A stretch of DNA of 6,009 nt, from NCBI GenBank assembly GCA_025454095.1, contig JALOPC010000108.1:1-6009 (forward strand), read 5' to 3'. Below the pieces are notes generated by a model. The model was not told where the DNA came from, did no database searches, and worked only from the letters and a program-made list of their open reading frames with translations. This document shows positions 1 to 5,027 of this stretch, piece after piece; position 1 is the first letter of the stretch; each line of letters begins with the position of its first letter. Source of the DNA: Syntrophales bacterium. GTDB lineage: Bacteria; Desulfobacterota; Syntrophia; Syntrophales; UBA2192. The position numbers and the translations under genes are program-made.

Positions 1-1000
1 CGTCACGATGAAGCTCAACGAAATTCCCTGGGACCAGGCCCTGGAGACGGTTCTCGACATCCAGCAGCTCGGGACCAAGACGCAGGGCAACGTGATCGTC
101 GTCATGCCCGCAGACAAGATCAAGAAGGCCGAAGAACAGCGCCTCAAGGAGGACGTCTCCCGCGGCAAGCTCAAGCAGATCGCCATCGAAGCCCAGATCG
201 TCGAGGCCAACGAGACCTTTGTCAGGAGGATCGGCATCCAGTGGGGCGGCGGGTTTGCGACGAACATCAACAGCACCAATCTTGGAGTCCTCGGCGGCTC
301 GGCGGGCTATGCCTCGCAGACGGCATCGTCGGCCACCACGGGCGCCACGACGATCGCGCAGACCTTCCCCAGCGGTATCGGGTTCACGGGCAGCAACCTC
401 GCCGTGAACTTCCCCTTCACCTACTCGAACACGCCGGCCCTGGGCATCCTGATCGGCGGAGCCAACGCCGTGCTCAGCGCCCAGATCCACGCCCTCGAGG
501 GTTCGAGCGAGGGCAAGATCATCTCCTCGCCGAAGGTCACGACGCTCGACAACGTCAAGGCGACGATCAAGCAGGGCGAGGAAATCCCCTACGTCACCGA
601 GTCCACTTCGGGCGGAGTCGTTACCCGGACCATCCAGTTCAAGGAGGCGGTGCTCAAGCTCGATGTGAAGCCGACCATCACCCCCGAGGGCAAGATCTCC
701 ATGGAGATCAAAGCGACCAACGACTACGCCGACTACAACCGGTCCATCCAGGGAAACCCGCCCATCAACAAGAACGAGGTCGACTCCACCGTCGTCGTCT
801 ATGACGGGGATACGATCGTCATCGGCGGCATCTACAAATCCGCGGATAACAAAGTAACGTCGGGCGTGCCCGGCCTCTACAAGATCCCGCTGTTCGGCTG
901 GCTCTTCAAGGCGGAGGATGAACAGCGCGTGAAGCGCGAGATCCTGATCTTCATCACGCCGAGAGTCGTTCCGGACGCCCAGATCGCCCAGAGCAAATGA
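1..1000 (+). CDS. pilQ: Type IV pilus secretin PilQ, C-terminal part (5' end outside window)
   Basis: Outer-membrane secretin, the multimeric gated channel through which a type IV pilus passes. The reading frame is open from base 2 (Val-Thr just before the first Met at base 8), so the gene starts upstream and that Met is internal. Numbering from it, residues 1-45 resemble the end of an N0/STN-type domain (PWDQALETVL, then NVIVVMPADK). The secretin core runs from about residue 58 (IAIEAQIVEA) to 320. The family signature is near the end: VPGLYKIPLFGWLF at 287-300, then EILIFITPRV at 311-320. Residues 82-140 are Ser/Thr/Ala/Gly-rich, probably an insertion in the beta domain. A domain corresponding to N1 (NolW-like), expected between N0 and the core, is not visible. 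A strong terminator follows, so this is the last gene of its operon. PilQ is preferred over a type II secretion GspD because of the PWDQAL domain and the short C-terminus without an S-domain. Confidence 0.93.
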   Translation, partial: VTMKLNEIPWDQALETVLDIQQLGTKTQGNVIVVMPADKIKKAEEQRLKEDVSRGKLKQIAIEAQIVEANETFVRRIGIQWGGGFATNINSTNLGVLGGSAGYASQTASSATTGATTIAQTFPSGIGFTGSNLAVNFPFTYSNTPALGILIGGANAVLSAQIHALEGSSEGKIISSPKVTTLDNVKATIKQGEEIPYVTESTSGGVVTRTIQFKEAVLKLDVKPTITPEGKISMEIKATNDYADYNRSIQGNPPINKNEVDSTVVVYDGDTIVIGGIYKSADNKVTSGVPGLYKIPLFGWLFKAEDEQRVKREILIFITPRVVPDAQIAQSK

Positions 1001-1047
1001 CGGCGAGAACGCCCCGCCGCTAGAGAGTCAACCTTCCCGAAAGACGG

Positions 1048-1080
1048 AAACCCCGCGATCCGCGTGATCGCGGGGTTTTT
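1048..1080 (+). terminator. Rho-independent terminator after pilQ
   Basis: A perfect inverted repeat, AAACCCCGCGATC at 1048-1060 and GATCGCGGGGTTT at 1066-1078, encloses a 5-nt loop (CGCGT) and gives a 13-bp stem. Its 3' arm runs into a T-run at 1076-1080. It lies 47 bp after the pilQ stop and closes the pilus operon. The A-run on the 5' side means it could also work weakly on the other strand. Confidence 0.93.
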
Positions 1081-1091
1081 CGATTTGAACC

Positions 1092-1119
1092 TTGACACAC
1101 CCGGGGCGCTATGCTAGTC
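1092..1119 (+). promoter_or_regulatory. Candidate sigma-70-type promoter for the TPR/peptidase unit
   Basis: TTGACA at 1092-1097 is a perfect -35 hexamer, just after the pilQ terminator where a new transcription unit should begin. The -10 is less clear: TATGCT at 1110-1115 looks best but gives only a 12-bp spacer, while GCTAGT at 1113-1118 gives 15 bp. If it is used, transcription starts near 1120-1127, leaving a leader of about 90-100 nt and ruling out the upstream ATG at 1111 as the start of the TPR gene. Confidence 0.42.
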
Positions 1120-1170
1120 CCCCGGACTGAACGGGAAGATCGGGAGAACGGAAGCGGGGAAGGCCGGACA

Positions 1171-1210
1171 AGAGAACGACGGAAAGAGAACGACGGAAAG
1201 AGAACGGGAA
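1171..1210 (+). repeat. 14-bp direct tandem repeat in purine-rich leader
   Basis: The unit AGAGAACGACGGAA occurs at 1171-1184 and again, identically, at 1185-1198. A third copy at 1199-1210 (AGAGAACGGGAA) lacks two bases. A related GAGAACGGAA is at 1144-1153. The block ends nine bases before the chosen ATG of the TPR gene, so it would be in its 5' untranslated region. A 14-bp unit is not a multiple of three, so copy-number change would shift the frame of anything translated through it, which argues against the longer upstream start. Confidence 0.85.
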
Positions 1211-1218
1211 GCAGGCCG

Positions 1219-2097
1219 ATGGAAACCGACGACAAGAAGGGCGGATTCGAGATGGTGCGGCTCAGCGACGTGGTGGACCGCAAGGAATTCATCGCCCGGG
1301 CCGAGGCCTGCCTGGAACAGGACCCCGCCCGAGCGGTCGAGATGGCGCTGGAGCGCCTGCGGGTCTACCCCGACGACGTGGAAGCCCGGATCGTTCTGGG
1401 CGTCGGGTGGTTCCGGAAGGGCGAGCCGGGCCCCGCGCTCGACATCCTGCGCGATCTCGTGCGCGACGTGACCCGGTGGTCGCCGTCCTTTCGGATCCTC
1501 TCCGAGCTGTGCCGCGAGCAGGGGCTTGACGACGAGGCCGATCGGGCCTCCCGCATCTACATGTCGCTGAATCCCGAGTCCGCGGAAGCCATCCGGGACC
1601 TGGAGGACCGGCTGCGGAGGGAGAGCCGCGCGTATCCGGAGGCGGCCGAGAGGCCCGACGAGGATGCCGGGCTTCCCCGGGCGGCCGATTTCAAGACCCT
1701 GACCCTGGCCGATCTCTACGCCCGACAGGGGTACCGGGAGCTCGCCGAGGCGCTCCTGAAGGAAATTCTCGCCGCCGACCCGCAGAACCGCGATGCCCTG
1801 GAGAGGCTCGGCAGGCTGCGGTCGCAGTCCCGCGAGGAGGCTCGGTCGCCGCGTCCCGCCGAAGACGCCCCGGCCGGGGAGGACAAGGACCTGTTTTTCG
1901 GGGATCCCGCGGCGCCCCCTTTCCAGGGCCTGTTCAGCCACTCGACGCGCGTGGAGACGCCCCAGGGCGAGGAGCCGAAAACGGAGGAGACCGTCGGTCT
2001 CGAGCCGGGCCCCGCCGCCCCGGACCGCCGCCCGGCGCTCGTCGGGACCCTGACCCGCTGGCTCGACTCGCTCGACAGGATGAAAAAGCATGCCTGA
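1219..2097 (+). CDS. Tetratricopeptide repeat protein, function unknown
   Basis: A predicted soluble 292-residue TPR protein, probably a protein-protein interaction scaffold; I cannot name its partner. No signal peptide or membrane segment is visible. Paired-helix TPR-like units lie at about residues 24-55, 56-89 (EARIVLGVGWFRKGEPGPAL) and 90-122. After a charged linker a cleaner unit follows at about 157-190 (LADLYARQGYRELAEALLKE, ending in DPQN). Residues 200-272 are low-complexity, rich in Pro, Glu and Ala and probably disordered. The protein ends in a short basic amphipathic helix, LTRWLDSLDRMKK (278-290). The ATG at 1219 is chosen because the in-frame ATG at 1111 overlaps the promoter and would translate the tandem repeat; GGAAGCAGG just upstream is a modest ribosome binding site. 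ATG 1252 is an alternative. The stop overlaps the next gene's start by 8 bp, so the two are co-transcribed and probably translationally coupled. Confidence 0.85.
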   Translation: METDDKKGGFEMVRLSDVVDRKEFIARAEACLEQDPARAVEMALERLRVYPDDVEARIVLGVGWFRKGEPGPALDILRDLVRDVTRWSPSFRILSELCREQGLDDEADRASRIYMSLNPESAEAIRDLEDRLRRESRAYPEAAERPDEDAGLPRAADFKTLTLADLYARQGYRELAEALLKEILAADPQNRDALERLGRLRSQSREEARSPRPAEDAPAGEDKDLFFGDPAAPPFQGLFSHSTRVETPQGEEPKTEETVGLEPGPAAPDRRPALVGTLTRWLDSLDRMKKHA

Positions 2098-3175
2098 CAA
2101 ACCGTCCACCGCCCATCGAGTGTCCCGGTTGCGGGCGCTTCTGCGCCGCTCGGGTGCCGAGGCGTTCCTGATCCTCGACCTCAAGAATATCCGTTACCTG
2201 ACGGGCTTCTCCGGGAGCGACGGGGCCCTTCTGGTGGGCGCCGGCAAGCCGGTGCTGCTGGTGGACGGAAGGTACACGACCCAGGCCGCGAAAGAGGCCC
2301 CGGGGGCCCGGGTGGTCCTCTACGGGGACAAAGCCACCGGCATCGCCGATGCCCTGTCCGCGGGCGGGTACGGGAAAGCGGGTTTCGAACCTTCCGTCAT
2401 GACCGTGGATTTTCTCGGCGCGCTCAAGCGCAAGGCGAAGAAGGTGCGCTGGATGCCCCTTCCGGCGGAATCGGGGTCGATCCGCGCCGTCAAGGACTCC
2501 TCCGAAATCGCACACATCCGCAAGGCCATTCGGATCGCCACCGGGGCGCTCCAATCGACCCTGGCCGCCATCCGGCCCGGCGTGTGCGAGCTCGATGTCG
2601 CCGTCGAACTGGAATACGCGATGCGAAAGAAGGGCGCGGAGGGCCCCTCCTTTGACACGATCATTGCATCGGGTCCCAACAGCGCCCTCCCCCACGCGCG
2701 GCCGGGCAGACGGAAGATCCGGGCGGGGGACTTCTTGGTCGTCGATTACGGGGCCGTCAGCGGCGGGTACCATTCGGACGAAACCTGCACCTTCGTGATC
2801 GGAAGGGCGGGAAAGCGCCACGAGAAACTCTATGCCCTCGTCAAGGAGGCCCACGACAGGGCCCTCGCGGCGGTACGGCCCGGGGTGCTGTGCCGCGACG
2901 TGGATGCGGCGGCGCGCACCGTCATCGACCAGGCGGGGTACGGCCCTCTCTTTTCGCACGGGACGGGGCACGGCCTGGGGCTCGACGTCCACGAGGCCCC
3001 GAGGCTCTCGGCCCTGTCGGAGGCCGTTCTCGAGGAAGGGATGGTCATCACCATCGAGCCGGGGATCTATCTCCCGGGCTTCGGCGGCATCCGCGTCGAG
3101 GACGCGATCCTCGTCACCCGGGCGGGGGCGCATGTGCTGACGGAGTTTTCGAAAAAGCTGCAGGTGATCGGGTAA
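2090..3175 (+). CDS. M24B family Xaa-Pro peptidase (aminopeptidase P / prolidase-like)
   Basis: Cytoplasmic dinuclear-metal peptidase that cleaves bonds next to proline, either as aminopeptidase P (Xaa-|-Pro-Yaa) or prolidase (Xaa-Pro dipeptides); the sequence alone does not settle which. The 361 residues show a creatinase-like N-terminal domain (about 8-132, with NIRYLTGFSGSDGALLV) and a pita-bread catalytic domain (about 138-355). All five metal ligands are in place: Asp219 (VVDYG), Asp230 (HSDETCTF), His294 (GTGHGLG), Glu323 (TIEPGIY) and Glu337 (RVEDA). The conserved histidines of E. coli PepP also have counterparts at His202, His290 and His301, with the same spacing around the His ligand. 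The enzyme should therefore be active. Its ATG lies inside the 3' end of the TPR gene, with AGGA about nine bases upstream. In related genomes such peptidases often sit beside efp or acc genes, but here gcvH follows. Confidence 0.95.
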   Translation: MPDKPSTAHRVSRLRALLRRSGAEAFLILDLKNIRYLTGFSGSDGALLVGAGKPVLLVDGRYTTQAAKEAPGARVVLYGDKATGIADALSAGGYGKAGFEPSVMTVDFLGALKRKAKKVRWMPLPAESGSIRAVKDSSEIAHIRKAIRIATGALQSTLAAIRPGVCELDVAVELEYAMRKKGAEGPSFDTIIASGPNSALPHARPGRRKIRAGDFLVVDYGAVSGGYHSDETCTFVIGRAGKRHEKLYALVKEAHDRALAAVRPGVLCRDVDAAARTVIDQAGYGPLFSHGTGHGLGLDVHEAPRLSALSEAVLEEGMVITIEPGIYLPGFGGIRVEDAILVTRAGAHVLTEFSKKLQVIG

Positions 3176-3180
3176 CGATG

Positions 3181-3280
3181 GAAGTCGAGAAGCTCAGAAG
3201 TTATGAGGCTTGGACGAGCCGGCGCTCTACGGCCAACTTCAAATTTTTCCGAGCTTCGTAACTTCAACACTTCATGATTC
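3181..3280 (+). repeat. Inverted array of 8-bp repeats able to form a long stem-loop
   Basis: Fills most of the gap between the peptidase gene and gcvH. The left half is four consecutive 8-mers of form GARGYYNN: GAAGTCGA, GAAGCTCA, GAAGTTAT, GAGGCTTG (3181-3212). The right half carries the complement CTTC at 3237, 3254, 3262 and 3270; the last three are exactly 8 bp apart. Positions 3197-3214 can pair with 3248-3265 in an 18-bp RNA stem whose only non-Watson-Crick pairs are three G-U wobbles. Inside the loop is a small hairpin, GAGC-CGGC-GCTC at 3216-3227. No T-run follows the stem, so it is not a standard terminator. It could be a dispersed REP/MITE-like element, an RNA processing site or a leader structure for gcvH, whose ribosome binding site begins just after it. 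Confidence 0.75.
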
Positions 3281-3292
3281 GGGAAAGGAAGC

Positions 3293-3694
3293 ATGTCGGT
3301 TTTTCAAGAAGATCTCTTTTACAGCCGCGAACACACCTGGGTCAGGGTGGACGGCAACATTGCCACCGTCGGAATTTCCGACTATGCCCAGGAACAGCTC
3401 GGGGACATCTATTCCGTCGAACTGCCCGAGCCGGACAGGGATGTCGAACAGGACGAGGCCTTCGGTTCCATCGAGTCTTCCAAATCCGTGGCGGAACTCA
3501 TCTCGCCGGTCAGCGGCGAGGTCATCAGCGTCAACGAGGACATCGAGGACGACACCAGCGTGATCAACAGCGATCCCTACGGGTCCGGCTGGCTGATCAT
3601 GGTGGAGCTGCGCGATCTCGACGAGCTCAACAACCTCCTCGACGCGGAGGAATACAGGGATTATGTCGGCGAGGAAGCCGGGGAGGAGGAATGA
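3293..3694 (+). CDS. gcvH: Glycine cleavage system H protein (lipoyl carrier)
   Basis: Small cytoplasmic lipoyl-domain protein. In the glycine cleavage system its lipoyl arm carries the aminomethyl group between the P, T and L proteins; in some bacteria it is also the first acceptor and relay for lipoyl groups. The 133 residues match the family length. Diagnostic stretches are YSREHTWVRVDGNIATVGIS (10-29), AQEQLGDIYSVELPE (32-46) and the lipoylation site ESSKSV with modified Lys64, then PVSGEV (72-77) and NSDPYGSGWL (92-101). The C-terminus is very acidic. The ATG follows AAAGGAA closely (3284-3290). The stop overlaps the next gene's start as ATGA, so gcvH and lipM form an operon. No gcvP, gcvT or lpd is seen in the window. 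Confidence 0.97.
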   Translation: MSVFQEDLFYSREHTWVRVDGNIATVGISDYAQEQLGDIYSVELPEPDRDVEQDEAFGSIESSKSVAELISPVSGEVISVNEDIEDDTSVINSDPYGSGWLIMVELRDLDELNNLLDAEEYRDYVGEEAGEEE

Positions 3695-4530
3695 ATGACG
3701 CCCCCTGGCGCTTGCTGCCCTACCGGGTGCTGCGCGCCGCCGAGAACATGGCCATCGACGAGGCCGTCTTCCGCCTGAATCGCCGGGAAGGCCTGCCCCC
3801 GACGCTGCGCTTCTTCGGGTGGCAGCCCCCCGCCGTCTCCCTCGGTTACTTCCAGAAAACCTCCCGGGAGATCGATGTCGCCGCCTGCCGGCAGGCGGGA
3901 ATCGATATCGTGCGCCGCCCCACGGGCGGCAAGGCCGTTCTGCACGAACACGAACTGACGTACTCGCTGGTCGCGTCCGCCGATCACCCGCTCTTCACCG
4001 GGGACATCGTCGGAACCTACCGGGTCGTGAGCGCCTGTATCGTGGAGGCGCTCCGCCGGCTGGGCCTGACGCCGGAAATCGCCTTCGAGGGGCGCACGGC
4101 GGCGGGGACGCCGCTGGAGGGGTACTGCTTCGCCGCGCCATCCCGATACGAACTGCTTGTGGGGGGGCGCAAAATCTGCGGAAGCGCCCAGGTCCGGGCG
4201 AGGGGAGCATTTCTCCAGCACGGGTCGCTCCTGGCCGACCTGGACCCCATGCGCATCGCATCGGTCATGGGGGTTTCCGTCGACGGGGTCACGAAGACGA
4301 CGACCGCCCTCCGGGAACAGCTCGGCAGGGTCGTCGGCTACGACGATCTGGCCCGCCTTCTTCGCGGGGCTTTCGAGGACACCCTGGGCGTCCGCCTGGT
4401 CGAGAGCGGCCTCAGCCCCGCCGAGGAGTCGCTGATGCAGCGGCTGCTGTCGGAAAAATACAACACGGACCGCTGGAATCTCGAGGGCAAGGGAGACTCC
4501 GGCGCCGATGCCGACACGGCCGATTTCTGA
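3691..4530 (+). CDS. lipM: LipM-type octanoyltransferase (lipoate-protein ligase A family)
   Basis: Biotin/lipoate protein-ligase fold enzyme of 279 residues. LipM moves octanoyl from octanoyl-ACP to the lysine of GcvH through an acyl-cysteine intermediate, the first step of lipoyl assembly; LipA then inserts sulfur. Compared with B. subtilis LipM as I remember it, the match runs the whole length: NMAIDEAVF (19-27), RFFGWQPPAVSLGYFQ (40-55), RRPTGGKAVLHEHELTYSL (75-93), CFAAPSRYEL (146-155), GRKICGSAQ (159-167), LQHGSLL (175-181) and EKYNTDRWN (255-263). Cys146 corresponds to the acyl-accepting cysteine of LipM, and Lys161 is the conserved active-site lysine. The cysteine favours LipM over an ATP-using lipoate ligase, though databases may call it lipoate-protein ligase. 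The frame is open upstream to 3274, but ATG 3691 follows GGAGGAGG (3682-3689) and starts the homology. The start overlaps the gcvH stop, so the enzyme is coupled to its likely substrate. Confidence 0.92.
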   Translation: MNDAPWRLLPYRVLRAAENMAIDEAVFRLNRREGLPPTLRFFGWQPPAVSLGYFQKTSREIDVAACRQAGIDIVRRPTGGKAVLHEHELTYSLVASADHPLFTGDIVGTYRVVSACIVEALRRLGLTPEIAFEGRTAAGTPLEGYCFAAPSRYELLVGGRKICGSAQVRARGAFLQHGSLLADLDPMRIASVMGVSVDGVTKTTTALREQLGRVVGYDDLARLLRGAFEDTLGVRLVESGLSPAEESLMQRLLSEKYNTDRWNLEGKGDSGADADTADF

Positions 4531-4555
4531 AGAGGCCCGATCCGCAAAGTTTTCA

Positions 4556-4582
4556 TTGACAAAAGAATTGTTATCTAATAAT
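4556..4582 (+). promoter_or_regulatory. Probable sigma-70-type promoter for rpsU
   Basis: TTGACA at 4556-4561 is a perfect -35 hexamer. AATAAT at 4577-4582 is five-sixths of the -10 consensus with a 15-bp spacer; TAATGT at 4579-4584 gives 17 bp but a poorer match. Only 9 of the 40 bases at 4551-4590 are G or C, an abrupt change from the GC-rich genes on either side, as expected for a promoter. It lies just after the lipM stop and would start a transcript near 4590. Confidence 0.7.
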
Positions 4583-4589
4583 GTTCAAT

Positions 4590-4738
4590 GGTTTCGCAGG
4601 GGAAAATCGGTCTCATCGATCGGTTCATGCATTCTCCCCACCACTGAAATTGTCTTTTATTCCGTTGCACTGGGGTCGTTACCCCTGGGCGGGACGTTCG
4701 ACGGGATACCGAATTTAAAAGGAAGGGAGCGATCATTT
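4590..4738 (+). promoter_or_regulatory. Long 5' leader of rpsU, possible structured RNA
   Basis: If the promoter at 4556-4582 is right, rpsU has a leader of about 150 nt, long for a 63-residue protein. A small perfect hairpin is present: GGGGT at 4672-4676 and ACCCC at 4681-4685 around a CGTT loop. Two alternative pairings are possible: CCCCA at 4636-4640 with TGGGG at 4671-4675, and CTCCC at 4634-4638 with GGGAG at 4725-4729, the last covering part of the Shine-Dalgarno. These are short and may be chance. The stretch stays open in the rpsU frame, but its translation (residues just upstream of the S21 start) resembles no known protein, so I treat it as non-coding. Confidence 0.4.
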
Positions 4739-4930
4739 TTGGAAGTCAAGGTTTTCGACAATGATGTCGACAAAGCGTTGAAAGTTCTGAAGAACAAGCT
4801 GTCGAAGAACGGCCTGTTCAAGGAGCTGAAGCTGCGTCGCGCCTACGAAAAGCCTTCCGTCAAGCGCAAGAGAAAAGCGCTCGAGGCGAGACGGCGGCTT
4901 GCCAAGATTCAGAGACGGCGCCACTCGTAA
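4739..4930 (+). CDS. rpsU: 30S ribosomal protein S21 (TTG start)
   Basis: Small basic ribosomal protein of the 30S subunit platform, near the anti-Shine-Dalgarno end of 16S rRNA, important for initiation. The 63 residues fit the family length. Typical S21 features are the start MEVKVFDNDVDKALKVLKNK (1-20), GLFKELKLRRAYEKPSVKRK (25-44) and a strongly basic tail ending in QRRRHS. Homology begins exactly at the TTG at 4739. GGAAGGGAG (4721-4729) sits nine bases before it, a good ribosome binding site, and no ATG or GTG is in a plausible position. A longer in-frame start at 4508 would lie inside lipM and before the promoter, so I reject it. The gene appears monocistronic or paired with the LOG gene; the yqeY-dnaG-rpoD neighbours seen in many proteobacteria are absent here. 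Confidence 0.95.
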   Translation: MEVKVFDNDVDKALKVLKNKLSKNGLFKELKLRRAYEKPSVKRKRKALEARRRLAKIQRRRHS

Positions 4931-4967
4931 TCGGCCACATGGACGCACATTCCAAGACAACCCTCAC

Positions 4968-5016
4968 CGGGGATGGAGGCAGAACTCGCGGAGCCGGGCT
5001 TCTGCCTCAATCCCCG
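4968..5016 (+). promoter_or_regulatory. Strong hairpin between rpsU and the LOG-family gene
   Basis: CGGGGAT (4968-4974) pairs with ATCCCCG (5010-5016), and GAGGCAGAA (4976-4984) with TTCTGCCTC (5000-5008). This gives 16 Watson-Crick pairs with a single G/A mismatch (4975/5009) and a 15-nt GC-rich loop. The only GGAGG near the LOG gene (4975-4979) is buried in the 5' arm. No T-run follows, so it is not a standard intrinsic terminator. It ends 11 bases before the LOG start codon. It may limit read-through, mark an RNA-processing site or control translation. Confidence 0.7.
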
Positions 5017-5027
5017 TATTGCGTCTG

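Noticed and set aside
241..804. 187-residue forward frame inside pilQ
   Set aside because: Shifted-frame shadow with His/Arg/Asp-rich composition; the pilQ frame carries the complete secretin core.
1114..2184. 356-residue open frame on the minus strand
   Set aside because: Antisense to the TPR gene, with biased Arg/Gly/Leu composition, no motif and no ribosome binding site context; an artefact of high GC at third codon positions.
1934..3133. 399-residue open frame on the minus strand
   Set aside because: It lies opposite the TPR and peptidase genes, and the peptidase has every family motif. The minus-strand product is Arg/Gly/Pro-rich with no recognisable domain, as expected for an antisense frame in GC-rich coding DNA.
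3181..3280. CRISPR array
   Set aside because: The units are 8 bp without spacers and are mirrored, not directly repeated across the region; no cas genes are present.
3176..3292. Rho-independent terminator after the peptidase gene
   Set aside because: A stem can form, but no T-run follows it, so I describe it as an inverted repeat array rather than a terminator.
3274..3690. In-frame upstream extension of lipM to an ATG at 3274
   Set aside because: It overlaps all of gcvH in another frame, its translation is Arg/His-rich without motifs, and ATG 3691 has a strong ribosome binding site and begins the LipM homology.
3819..4559. 246-residue forward frame overlapping lipM
   Set aside because: Arg/Pro/Gly-rich shadow of the lipM frame with no motif.
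4508..4738. In-frame N-terminal extension of S21 of 77 residues
   Set aside because: The start is inside lipM and upstream of the promoter; S21 proteins are about 58-71 residues, and homology begins exactly at TTG 4739.
4899..5027. In-frame N-terminal extension of the LOG protein beginning inside rpsU
   Set aside because: The extra 43 residues are Arg/Ser-rich, run through the hairpin and do not resemble the family. A start at 5028 fits better despite the missing Shine-Dalgarno.
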